A DNA stretch of 64,000 nucleotides, taken from contig CP126191.1 in NCBI GenBank assembly GCA_030272155.1, positions 7,276,501 through 7,340,500 of the forward strand. The letters are read 5' to 3'. Source of the DNA: Tetradesmus obliquus. Lineage: Eukaryota; Chlorophyta; Chlorophyceae; Sphaeropleales; Scenedesmaceae. The position numbers were made by a program, and so were the translations under genes. Under the pieces are notes generated by a model that saw only the letters and a program-made list of their open reading frames with translations, searched no databases and was not told where the DNA came from. Shown in pieces: positions 1 to 11,147 of the stretch (the stretch's first letter is position 1; every line of letters begins with the position of its first letter).

Positions 1-535
1 AAAACTCCCGTGCAGTACGGTACTCTGAAACACCACAGGCCTGCTACTAGCACCTAACACATCTGTCCAGACCTCAAGCCAAGGTCCCCAGCACTGTGCC
101 TCTGAAGTAAATACACAGTGGACGAATCCAGAACAAACAGCACACCAGTACAAGCGATAATCCACCAAGCAATACTGTAGACCAGCTGGCAGCACTTGCG
201 CCAGGGCAGCTGCAAGCACGCTGTCGCAAAACATAACACGAACGCAACATAACGACAAAACAGCAGTGCAAACGTGATCAAGCCAAGCAAATTGGGTCAT
301 ACGCCGGCCCACATGCAACAAGCACTCAGGAAGCAAAATATTTTGAAACGGCGCCAAAATTGTCTGTAGGATACATACAGCAGCTCGTTATTCCTCTCCC
401 ATCTCTCAGTCAGGGCATTCACTTGCAGAACCACAGCCGTCACTGTACAGGCCTCACAGCCGAGACCCTTCATGCAAAGGATACACTCCACTGCTCCGCA
501 CACATCACTGCTGCCACCGCTGCTGAAAGACTTGC
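1..535. other. downstream flank of the ABC1K gene
   Basis: No convincing coding region is visible here; the open frames are short and low in conserved character. Since the ABC1K gene ends at 536 on the minus strand, this stretch most likely holds its 3' untranslated region and whatever lies beyond. I found no TTACA (minus-strand TGTAA) motif to place the poly(A) site. Confidence 0.4.
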
Positions 536-1752
536 TCACTGCCCTGCGCCTGCTGCCGCTGGCCGCTCCTGGCTCCCAAAGGCGAACTTGATCACGCGCG
601 CCGCAAAGCGCTGCGTGAGCTGCCTGCCCACCTCCTGCATCAGGTCGGAGGCGCCCGGCTGCTGCGCCAGCTGCTGCAGCTGCGGCGTGAAGGCGCCTAG
701 CGAGCCCTGCACGCTGGCCAGCAGCCCGCTCACGTCAGCCGGCGTCAGCAGGCCAAAGGGACCCGAGCCCTGCGGCAGCTGCAGCAGCAGGCACACAGCA
801 GCCGCAGGAGGCATCCGGTGAGTGTTGTGCTTTCAGCACGAACAGCGCGAACAGAGTGGCAGGCGTGGCTGGGATGCGAGAGGTGAAAAACCACTACATT
901 CCGACACACAACAAGATGCGCATTCCACCTGAAAGCCACTGTCAGCCGTACGCAACGCGCCGCTCGCGTAGCAACCTGCTCAATGCAGCAATTTAACTTT
1001 CCCACTCACCTGTAGGGCTGCTGGCGGACTGCTGCCTGCCGCGCCGTCCATGCTGCTGCTGCTGCTGTCGGTCCGCAGCCGCGCCGCTATGGTGTCCATA
1101 AGCAGTGCTGCGCGCGCCCGCGCCTCCATTTCTGTGGGCTGCACAGGCACCAGCCTGTTGGCCAGCTCAGTGCTGTTGAAGCTGCAGCACCAATAAACAT
1201 AGCAGGAGTGCAGCACAACCAAGCCGATCAGCAACTGCCAGCGCGCGTTACACAACAGGTGCACCAGCCAACTGTATTGAGAACTGCCTAAATCAGCGAG
1301 GCTTAGTCTGGCATACTCTGGTACGCTGTTGTTGCATACACACGTGGAGTTGTGTTGCACGATGTGCGCCGCGTACCCTGTCAAGTCAGCAGCCTCCCTT
1401 CCTCTCGCCAAAATCTTGCAGCAATAACAGACAGATGGTAATAGGGCTGACCGCACCCATAGGACTCATCCGCCAGTGACCACCACAACACTGCTCACAA
1501 AGGCGGCTAGCGCACGCACACATGATAAACACGCAGCGGCGCACCTCCTGGCTATCCTGTCGCGCGCGTCTGCCGCTGCCGCCGCGTCCAGCATGCGCGC
1601 CAGCTCCACCGCCAGCTTGGCGCGCACGCCCGCCGCGTTCTCGCTGAGCAGCCAGGTGGCCAGCATCCACAGCTGCCCCGCGTCAAAGTCCTGGCTCTTG
1701 CTGCCCTCACGCATCAGGTTCTCCAGCCGGTTCCAGCGCAGCTGGTTGTCCT

Positions 1753-1801
<49 letters not shown>

Positions 1802-4800
1802 TGAGCACATGCAGAACATGTAGGCGACAGCCTCTGTGCAATGCTGCTCTTGAGTTACCATCAGTGGCTGATATAGCGAATCCCAAAACCAAAGCATACA
1901 TCCATGACCTTGTTTGCCGCAAGCCTTGCCGCACCAGCCATGTGCCCGCTGCCCATGCGGGCACCAACCTTGACAACCCATTTCCTCTTTCTACGAAGAC
2001 TACACCTTCTTGGGTCCTGAAGCACCGCCCCACCCACCCACCTTGATGACGAGGTCCTCAAACGATGCGCGCAGCTCCGGGGCCGGGTCTGTCAGCAGGC
2101 GCCGCGCGATGTATGGGTAGGCGCGCCCCAGCAGCTTGTAGTTGGCATCAGCCTGCAGCGCCAGGCCCTCCAGCACGGTGAGGCTGCGCAGGATGAGCGC
2201 GTAGTAGGCGGGCACCCTGAGGGGGCAGCAGCGGCGGCAGCAGCACCAAGCAGCAGCCGAACATGGTGAGATGAAAACGTTGTGTTCCTCCACAATCACT
2301 ACTGCTGACACCTGCTCCGATACTGCACTTCCTAACCAGGTGCCCTGTTTTCTTGAATGCCAGCACTAGCACCACAGCACAGCCACTGCCCGGTGCACGC
2401 AACGGGCTCACACGAGAGCTGCGGCCGCACCTGAAGGGGTACTGGAAAAGCACCGCGCCCAGGCCGTCCACGATGGCCTTGAAGTTGAGCTCACTCACAC
2501 TGGCATCAAGCACGTCGTCAAAGAACGCCTGCAGGGGCAAGCAGCAGGGGGGGAGGCGGCAGCGAGGTAGCAGAGGAAAGTGGGCGGCTGTCAGCAGCAC
2601 AGCCTCGTGGAGTGCAGCGAGTTGTGATTGATAAAGACTGAAGTGCAGTGCAGTGTGGTGTCGGTGTCAGCGCGTGTGCTGAACGTGGGCCAAGCCAGCG
2701 TCGTGCAGCAGCCGTCCGCCCTCAGCCAACCACTCCCCTCACCTGCAGTGCTGGTGCGATGGGTGCCGTGTCAATGCTGGGGTCCATGAACTGCAGCGTG
2801 TAGTAGTCGCGGCACATGGCATCGTAGTCCCTGCAGCAGTGAACATGCGGCAGCAGCAGCAGCAGCAGAGCAATACACGGTCAGTCCAATGACTCCACAT
2901 TCGCCTCAAAGCGGTGCTGAGCATCGTGCTTCTTAAAAAAGCTGTGCAAGCAACACAAGGCATGCAGGTGCTGAAAGCGGTTGCTGCTGCCCCTGTCAAA
3001 AGGGCTGTTGCCATGTGCAGAGGTGCTGGTCAACATGTGGACATGTGTGCCAGCCGCACCTCCCCCTTGAAGAGAGGGGGGTGTTAGAGATGGGTCCTGG
3101 CACCATGTTCGATGGCCGTTGCCGCCCCACCTGTTGACCAGGTGCACCACGTGCGCCATGATGGCGTAGCGCGCGTACTGCGGCGCCTCGCTCATCATGC
3201 CAAAGTCGAGGTACACCAGGCTGCCGTCACGCGAGGCCAGCAGGTTGCCGGGGTGCGGGTCTGCGGGGGGCAGCAGGCGCAGCAAGCAGCAGCCAGTCAA
3301 TGCCATGCTTACAACGTGCGGTGCGGCCATGAGCCAGCAGCAAGCAAACCGCATGTGATAACGGTAGCTTGGGCACTTCACAACCGCACACATGCGCACA
3401 GGCGTACACAAGGACTGTGGCTGGTGCTATGACATCTCAACCACGGCATGCCCAGGCAGCAGCGCCCCACCCACCTGCGTGGAAGTAGCCGTGCTCCAGC
3501 AGCTGCCTCAGCGTGCACTGCAAGGGCAGGGGCAGTCGCAGCAGCAGCGTGAACACAGGTTGTTCTGGGTGACACCGAAAACAGAACATGCTGGAAGTTA
3601 CAGCAGCACCTGGACACTTAAGGTAAAAGTTGAAACTGGCTGCAGCATCATAGGTCTCGCCAGAACACCCGTGAAGCTCAGCAGCTCAGCAATTTGTGCA
3701 CAATGCTGCACGCCAGGTGCTGCAGTGTCTCCCCCCCCCTCACCTCAATGCCCACATCCACAAAGTCCACAATGTCCAGCCCAGCCTCGTCCATGGCAGG
3801 CTGCAGCAGCAGCAGCAGCAGCACCACAATGTTGTGTCAGCAACAGTGTGCACCACTGCAGAAGGCGTCCGGCACACAGGCCTCCACCCGTGCTTGCACG
3901 GTGCAATCCAGACCAATGCATCTTTACCAAGCACTGGCTGCAGCTCGGCCACAAGAACAGTGACACAGCAGCAAGCCTGCTGTGTGCACCCTCACCCACA
4001 CCCCTCCCACCCATGCCCCCCTGCTCCCCACTGCCCCCTCCGCACCTTGTTGGTGAGCTTCACGCCCTCGATCCACTCCATGGTCAGCACGCGCCGCTGC
4101 GTGGCCTGCCAGTAGATCTTGGGCGTGCGCACGCGCGGCATGCTGCCGTACAGCGCCTGGAAGCGCTCCGCGTTGCGGCCCTCGGCCATGTAGTCCAGCT
4201 CAGCAAACAGCCGCGACGCAAACTCGTCCACCAGCGGCACCAGCGGCTGAGACACCTGCAGCAGCAGCACCCGAGGCACAGCAAGCGGGCACGAGGTGGT
4301 TTGAGCATGGCTGCCGGTCACACAGACATTCTATGTGCGAGCACGCAGCAGGCATAGCTGCCTAACGCCATGTGTGCAGAGCAACATATACACCTTACCG
4401 CAGCTGCTGCTGCTGCTGTTGCAGCCCTGCCGCTAGTCACCGCGCCGCACCTGTGTCAGGTTATTGTCTACGACCGCCATCAGGCGCCGCAGCAGCAGCA
4501 TGTCCACTGCGATGCTCTCGCCGATGCCTGGCCGCTGCACCTTGACCGCCACCAGCTCCCCAGTCTCACGCAGCACGCCCTTGTACACCTGCGGGCGGGG
4601 CCAGGCGCAGCAGCACGGCGCAGTGCAGCAGGTACTGTAAGAGCAGTGTCTGTGATCGACTCTGTATGTCTGACTACTTGTGGCGCACACGGATGGATGG
4701 CTGCCCCTTGGCATGTCAGCCGCACAAACTTGGCTGACCTGCCACCCTTTGCAAACAAGCAGTGCTGCCACACACATGCTCCAGCCGCCCCAGCTGCTGC

Positions 4801-6997
4801 TGCTGCTGTGCTTTCCTCTGCTGTGCCCCCAGCTGCAGCGCCGCCGCCGCCCCCCCCCCCCCCCCCCTGGTCCCCACCTGGCCCAGGCTTGCTGCCGCCA
4901 CTGGCTGCTCGCTGAGCTGCTCGTACACGCTGGCCACTGGCACGCCCAGCTCCTCCTCCACCACCGCCCACGCGATCTCGTTGGGGAAGGAGGGCAGCCG
5001 GTCCTGCAGCTCGCTCAGCGTCTCCAGGTACACCTGCGGGGATGGGGTGGGGGAATAGCAAAGCGCAACTGGTGAGGTTGCGAGGTGTGTGCAAGCAGCT
5101 GGGGAAGCGGAACTAGAAGACTTGTGAGATGCGTGCAAGCAGCAAGACACCAGTGTAGTGTGCGGCGACTTGGCTGCACCCTGTTGCTGGCAAGGGGCAG
5201 CAGCAGTAGCTGCAGCTGCTGTCGATGCCGCTGGCATAGCTGTAATGTGATATGCATGGAGCCTGGCAACTGCGCAAGGATCATGCAGAGTGTGCTCTGC
5301 AAGCTGCTGCTGCTGCTGCTGCACATACTCTCAGCAGCAGGTATGCCACCCTGCTGCTGGCAGGCCCCAGGGACCCTCAACCTGCTGCTAGCGGCACCCA
5401 GCCACCCTCACCTGTGGCAGCAGGTCGGGCCGTGCTGACAGCGCCTGCCCAATCTTCACAAAGGACGGGCCCAGACCCGACAGCAGCTTGCGCAGCTCCA
5501 CCGCCCGCACCGCGCTGCGCTCCTCCAGCCGACCTAAGGCAGCGTCACGCGCCACGCGCGCGATGAAGCCGCCCAGGGACACCGCAATGCGCACCGCGCG
5601 GCCGTACACCTGCGCAGCACAAGCGCATGAGCAAGTGGTGTGTGTTGCTGTGTTGGACGGCTGTTCACTGCTGAGCGCACGGCAGTAAGCGCATTGGTAG
5701 CAGGCACGACGCAGCACGACAGCGGTAGCCTGAGTTTTGGAGGCTGGCATGCGGGCCATAGCCGCCTGCAATACCTGCTACACACGAGAGCTGCTGCTGA
5801 CCCTGCTGGCCGGGTTGACTTCTCTACTGAGGTGACGCGCATGCACCAGCACATGCTAGCACTGCATCGACAGCTGCACAACAGTCGCTTGGCAGTCTTG
5901 CAAAGACTTGCTAAAGCGCACTGCACACTCATCGTCTCACGTCCAACATATCCGCTGCTCAATGGCACGACTACAGCAATGCTGCCGTAGCTGCGCCTGC
6001 TGGCGGCCTGCTGCGACTGGCTGTGCCCTGCTGCTGCTACAGCATGGGCCCCACGCCCCACCTGCTGCTGCTACAGCATGGTCCCCACGCCCCACCTGCT
6101 GCTGCTACAGCATGGTCCCCACGCCCCACCTGCTGCTGCTACAGCATGGTCCCCACGCCCCACCTGCTGCTGCTACAGCATGGTCCCCACGCCCCACCTG
6201 CGGCCACTTGCTGGCCAGGTGCCCCGCCAGCTTGTCAGGGTCGTAGCGGATGCCCATCTCCACCAGCAGCGCGGGCAGGTCTGGCGTGAGCGTGTCCAGC
6301 TCCATGGCCTCCACCCAGTCGCGCTGGCCTGCAGCAGACGCAGCAGCAGCAGCAGGAGCAGCAGCAGCAGGAGCAGCAGCAGCAGGAGCAGCAGCAGCAG
6401 CAGCAGGAGCAGCAGCAGATGCTAGGCTGTGGTGATATGTGCATGTTGCTGGATGCTGCTACTGTATGGAGATGCCAGCGTGCCAGGGTTGGGCGCAGGC
6501 GTATGCTGTAATGCACTATAAAGCCACACTGATAGACTAGGTTGGCGTCTTCTGAATATCAGGATGGAGTCTTTGCTGTACGCTTGCGCTCGCTGCTCCA
6601 CCACAACAAATCCCCTGTTTGCAAGCATCTGTGTCACATTGTCTCCTGCTGGCATGCTGCCTGGCAGCGTCGCTGGTGGCTCACCAGTCTCGCTGTAGAA
6701 CCACTCCTGAGCTTTGTACGTGGGCTGAATCATCATGCTGTCCACAGACTGCAGTGGAGAGTCGCTGACCACTTGCGTCCGTCCAGTTGCAGCAGCAGCA
6801 GCAACACGCATCCTGCTGCTGCTGCTGCTGCTGCAACCCGCGACTGGGACGCATCTACTTAGCTGCCCAACGCAGTTACCAGGCAAAGTTCTACGCCTAG
6901 GTGAGCTTGCATGGCCTAGTTGCTCCCTCGTGCTTCCATTCAGCAGCTGCCTTCCTCCCACCATACTGACCACAGGGACAAAAGACAGCTGCTCCAC
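536..6997 (-). CDS. ABC1-family (ABC1K/ADCK/UbiB-like) atypical protein kinase, probably plastid
   Basis: Atypical kinase of the ABC1/UbiB family. Plant plastid members sit on plastoglobules and affect prenyl-lipid (plastoquinone, tocopherol) metabolism. Fifteen exons can be joined: 6517-6997, 6198-6328, 5412-5609, 4878-5033, 4451-4588, 4046-4255, 3744-3800, 3475-3517, 3131-3260, 2743-2830, 2431-2528, 2042-2216, 1545-1750, 1010-1181, 536-778, giving about 841 residues. Diagnostic motifs are the KxGQ element (FVKIGQALSARPDLLP, near residue 257), the alanine-rich loop AAASLGQVYKG that replaces the glycine loop, VAVKVQRPG, DPHPGN (near 472) and the DFG motif in VYLDFGMMSE. The Ser/Ala/Arg-rich first ~85 residues resemble a plastid transit peptide. 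The C-terminal part (LEGLA...PYIARRLLTDP...RWNRLENL) resembles ABC1K3-type plant proteins as I remember them; the subfamily is inference. The end of exon 1 is uncertain: donors at 6517 and 6538 both keep frame. Confidence 0.9.
1754..1798. repeat. (CAG)15 microsatellite at a 3' splice site
   Basis: Fifteen uninterrupted CAG units on the + strand. On the transcribed minus strand this is a CTG tract running straight into the CAG acceptor of ABC1K exon 13, whose first base is 1750. It therefore occupies the place of the polypyrimidine tract. Confidence 0.95.
4850..4867. repeat. 18-base C homopolymer just inside an ABC1K intron
   Basis: A run of 18 C on the + strand, G18 in the ABC1K pre-mRNA. 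It begins about 10 bases downstream of the exon 4 donor (exon ends at 4878) and is followed by a GCC/GGC repeat. G runs this long can form quadruplexes, and they are also prone to length errors in assembly. Confidence 0.85.
6043..6198. repeat. 34-bp minisatellite, five copies, reaching a splice donor
   Basis: Units start at 6043, 6077, 6111, 6145 and 6179, each beginning catgg and containing ccccacgccccac followed by CTG repeats. The last unit runs into ABC1K exon 2, and its ccac/ctg junction at 6197/6198 is the genuine 5' splice site on the minus strand. Each other copy carries the same donor-like context (cag then gtggggcg). Confidence 0.9.
6336..6418. repeat. imperfect CAG/CAGGAG repeat in ABC1K intron 1
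   Basis: An array of CAG triplets interrupted by GGAG units lies directly upstream, in transcript sense, of ABC1K exon 2, whose acceptor is just below 6336. It again supplies a CTG-rich tract next to a 3' splice site. Confidence 0.85.
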
Positions 6998-7809
6998 CCC
7001 TGCCCCTGCTGAAACCTCTCAAGTACGCAAATGAAACCCTTTCAAGGGAAAAACAAAAGCATGCAGTTGTGTGGTGGACTCGCGCTTGCCCAGAGGATCT
7101 ACTCAGGCTAGCAGCGCGTGACACAGAGCATCTGGTCGTAACTAAGCATCGAAGTTGCTTTCTTCGAATTAGAACTGGCTGGATGCAGTGTTCGGTTGTG
7201 GCAGGGCTTTGTGGCCAAGGGCTTGGACACACCGGTGCGGGTGCGGTGTGTAAAGCTGCTTGCTCAGCATCCACCCTGTTGTCAGTCGACGATGTACATT
7301 GCGTGACACAAGTTACGGCTCTGTGTTGTGCGTGACGCTTACATCTGCATACTGGTTGCAGAAGGAGAGAACTACAAACCGTGTGAGACGCTACTCCTCA
7401 GATCGCTGGACGGCCGCAGTAGTACTCGGTTACCATTTTGTTCCACAAGATAAGTGCAAGCTTCGTGAAAAACGCTCTCCGTGCGTGCTTGGCTTTGACT
7501 GCGCAGAAATAGTCGGGTTACGAAGACTGGTCTCCACGTCAAAAACTAAATAACAATTGATCATCTCGTTTGCGGCATCCAACGGGTGTGGCGGCCTTAC
7601 GATTGCAACAGCACATGTCTACCCGCAGCTCCCGGTTCCTCTGCCACTTATCAATATCCTCTACTGTGTGTTGTGCGTATTGGACAAGATAGCTGCATAC
7701 ATTTAGGCCACAGATAGCAGCGCAGGAGCTGCTGTGGTACCACAGTACACCAGGCTAGCAAGGCTGCTGTCATTAATCAGCCTACCCCAGGGACAGTCCT
7801 GAAGCAGGC
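6998..7809. promoter_or_regulatory. shared divergent promoter region, ABC1K / glycoside-hydrolase-like gene
   Basis: About 810 bp separate the ABC1K start (minus) from the plus-strand start at 7810. It lacks a convincing gene; the open frames show no recognisable family features. It is relatively AT-rich and free of CAG repeats compared with the flanking introns, as expected of a head-to-head promoter region. No specific binding site is asserted. Confidence 0.5.
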
Positions 7810-10800
7810 ATGCGCTGCAGACTCGGCAGCCTGCTGCTTGCAGCAGCTGTGCTGCTCGCAGCAGACCTTGTTCATCATGCTGCAGCAGGCATTTCGAGCA
7901 TCACAGGAACATCGGCAGCTGATAGTGTGCAGTACGCGACTATGGCCAGGCAGTCTGCTGTCGCCTCGATCGACTCAGCAGTGCAGGCCAGCAAGCAGCC
8001 AGAGGCGCAGAAAGGTGCAGAGCCGGCCAACAACACAGGCAGTGTTCAGTTCAGCAGCAGCGTGATCTTGTTTGACGTGGGAGATGTCACCGCCACAGTG
8101 CGGCAGAACGGCCGTGTGGCAAACTGGTGGGTGCCGGCTGAGCAGTACGCAGTGTTGAATGAGCGCGTGGTGTGGAGGCCGGTAATCGGCCATGCTTGCA
8201 TTTCGTCCGCATAGCGGTCTGCAAAGGCCACTGCCAATGCAGTACTTAGTCAATGGGGCAGGAGCCCTGAGAGAGGAAGCAATTAGCAACTGTGCATCTC
8301 ACAACAGGGCAAGCAGCATACTTGGTAGCCCAGCGCTACAATAGCAATTCATTGAGTGGGCCTGACGACATCAATGCACGTGTTTGGGGGCTTTGTTTTG
8401 TCCTGTTTGCAGGTGCGCCCTTATTGCCAACAACATCAAGCAGTTTGGCAGCGACAAGATCAACTTTGTACTGACACAGGTGTGCGGCAAAAGCGACAAA
8501 TGCAGCAGAAGCAGAAGCAGCTAACACAGCTGCCTAGGGTGCTACACAGCTTCCTAGGGGCGCGATACAAGCGTCTGCAGTGTCTGGCTGCCTCTCTGTG
8601 CTGTGTGCGCGACAACCGCAGCATGTGGGCGGCTGCCGGTGCAAGCAGGCACAATAGTATTTGTTCCACAGACCCTGACTGAGATATGCATCACTGCTGG
8701 TGCGGCTGCTGTGCTGTGCAGTACTGGATGCCCACCAGCAACAGCACGCCGTTCGATATCGACTACTTCTGCTACAAGGAGCGCGGCGGCGGGCGCTGCA
8801 GGAAGTTCACCAAGGAGGCCATCAAGCGGTGAGGCGCCACGCAGGCATGGCTATCAAGCGGTGAGGCGCCACGCAGGCATGGCTATCGGCTGCATTGCCC
8901 AACGCTGCGGCCCTCAGCTGACAGCGGTCCCGCGCTTCGTTCCTAGACACACCTGGGCGGTGCCTGCCCCGTGCGCAGCACTGCCGTGCATCACAGCTAA
9001 GCACTCCTGCTGTGCCGCGCTGTGCAGGTTTGAGGAGCGCATGACGGAGTGCTTTGCCATCGCCATCTCCCAGGGCTTCAAGACCATCATGGTCACGCCA
9101 CACATCGACAACGCGGTGGACGCGTACCAGTGGCGCAACTACGCAGTGAGTGGCATACAGCCCTGCTGTGCTATGCATGCAACCTGACTCCAGCCGGGCA
9201 TATTGCTCTGAACCATGCTCATCCACGCCTCTTGCCTTATCCCTTTGCCTTGTGCCACCTCGCGCTGTGCAAGCGTGTGCCAGAGGACAGCACAGCATTG
9301 CAGCAGCTGCAAGCACGCAGTTGAGCAGTTGCCAGTCACATCGATCACTGCCCGCCTTCCTCGCTGTGCACCTCATCTCTGCAGAAGCTCAACCCCGGGC
9401 TGGCGCAGGGCGGCTTCAGCTACTGGGACATCCAGCTGGCACCGCTGGCAGCAGCCATCCACGCTAACCTAGGCAAGGGCGCGCAGCGCTTCCTGTTCAA
9501 CCTCGGCGGCGAGCTGGGCACCTCCTTCTTCGGCTGGTCGGGCAAGTGGCTGCAGTTTGTGGGTGATGCGCGGCAGGCGGCCCTGGGTAAGGACAAGGCC
9601 AAGCATGCCGGGGAGCTGCAGGTGGGGCTCAAGGTCAACTTTGAGCGCGTGCCGGGCTATGCGAGCCAGCTGCCTGGCGGCGTGAAGCGTGAGCTGGCGC
9701 AGCAGCTGTTTGCTGCGCTGGACTACGTGGCTATCAGCGCGTATGCGCCGGTGCCTGCCAAGCCCGACCCCAGCCACTTCCAGGTGGGTGGCTGGTCTTA
9801 CTTCAGAAACAGAGAAGAAGAGTTGGCACCAAGTAGATGCTTGTTGACGAGCCGTGGCTTGTATGCCAGCCTTGCTGGGTTGCCTGAGCGTCGCGGTGTT
9901 GGCTGTGTGTTCACTTTCTTTGTTTGCGCCTGCAGGACAGCGTGGCCATTGCTGATGGCGAGCTGCAGCAGCTGGGCATCTCGCTTGCAGGAAGGGACAT
10001 CTGGTGAGAGCGGCTTCTCCTTAATCAACGCTTGCGCAGATCATAACAACACAGCTGGCCTGCTAGCCAGCACCTGCGGTTTGTTGCGTGCTTGTCTTTG
10101 AGATCATGTGCCTTTGCTGCGGCTCACAGAGAGCTGATGCTTGTGTCTCTGCCTGCCTGCCTGGCTGGCTGCAGGTATGGCGAGTTTGGCATCGGCGGAG
10201 GCACCAGCCAGTACTGCGACAGGCTGGCCAAGACGCCAGCAGAGGTGACAGCCGCGCTGCTTCTCTTATTCTGCTTTGAGCCTCTGGCAGCCTCAACAGC
10301 AGAGCACCTGCAAGCATGGCTCGCCTGCAGGCATGCTGCAGCACCAGCCATGCTGCCTTGACAGCATCAACTGCGTGGCAGCGCATGCCTTTCGACCGCA
10401 GACACTGCTGCTGCTGTGATGCTGCTGCCGCTGCTGTTCCTTCAGGCTGGCTTCACACCTATGTACGGCACGTGCTGGCAGGTGAGGCGCACAGCGGTTG
10501 AAATCTGGCACAGTTTGTTTCACATCGTGTAGCCCGGACCTGACTATCATGGGGTTGTTACGGATGTACTTCGGTTCGCCAACTCACATGCAAATTGATC
10601 AAAGAAAGCCAACGTCCGTGCCTGTGCTCCAGACAGGTACATAGCACTCCGCCATGACACCTGCCTCACCTTGCTGCTGTTGTACTGCTGTTGCTATGTT
10701 GCTGCAGTACAACCCTGCCATGAACCCTTGGAAGTCGCCCGCAATCAGGTCCTACATGCAGGCCTACTACGCGGCGGCGCTGCAGTGGCTGCAGCAGGGC

Positions 10801-11147
10801 GCGCCGGGCGGCAAGTGGCGCGTGAAGGGCGTGTTCGCGTGGAACCTGGTCAGCTGGGACGTGCAGGGCGTGCACCCGCTGAGCTACGCGGGTGATGGAG
10901 CCAGCTTCAAGGGTGAGCGCACAGCTGCAGGCGGGGCTAAGGCGGAGTTATGGTGCCCTGTAACTGACTTGCGCGATGATACATGTACAGCTATGCGTCG
11001 TGCAGCACACTCAGGATTGCAGCCGTGCGCCACTGGGAGGCGATTCTTGTAAACTACTGACGGTGCCGTGGGTTGTGGTGGCTGCTGCTTGCAGACGACA
11101 AGGTCAGCGTGATGATTGCGCAGCACAACAAGGCTGCCAGCAGGTAG
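7810..11147 (+). CDS. secreted glycoside-hydrolase-like TIM-barrel protein
   Basis: Ten exons: 7810-8126, 8413-8479, 8722-8828, 9028-9145, 9385-9783, 9936-10003, 10175-10244, 10446-10481, 10708-10912, 11095-11147, about 479 residues. Residues 1-27 form a clear signal peptide (MRCRLGSLLLAAAVLLAADL, then HHAAAG), so the product enters the secretory pathway. The body resembles a clan GH-A-like barrel: a strand with two asparagines before KQFG, KINFVLTQYW, a strand with LGGELGTSFFG (Glu as candidate acid/base) and WYGEFGIGGG (Glu as candidate nucleophile), then GVFAWNLVSWD near the C terminus. I cannot assign a numbered GH family, and the catalytic roles are inferred from motif placement. The end of exon 1 is uncertain; donors after 8126 (GTGGGT, preferred) and 8144 (GTACGC) both keep frame. 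The exon 3 donor is duplicated downstream. It shares a head-to-head promoter region with ABC1K. Confidence 0.8.
8821..8884. repeat. 32-bp tandem duplication containing a splice donor
   Basis: Two perfect 32-bp copies (8821-8852 and 8853-8884), each starting atcaagcg followed by gtgaggcgcc. The first copy holds the end of exon 3 and its GTGAGG donor; the second offers an identical donor 32 bases downstream. Use of the second would add 32 nt and shift the frame. Confidence 0.95.

Noticed and set aside
1476-1823. Frames encoding poly-Ser, poly-Ala or poly-Leu runs across the CAG array
   Set aside because: They translate a microsatellite and the antisense of ABC1K exon 13; not genes.
8139-8214. 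Extension of exon 1 of the glycoside-hydrolase-like gene through LNERVVWRPV
   Set aside because: The available GT sites in that part are all phase 0, while exon 2 requires a phase 2 donor; donors after 8126 or 8144 fit instead.
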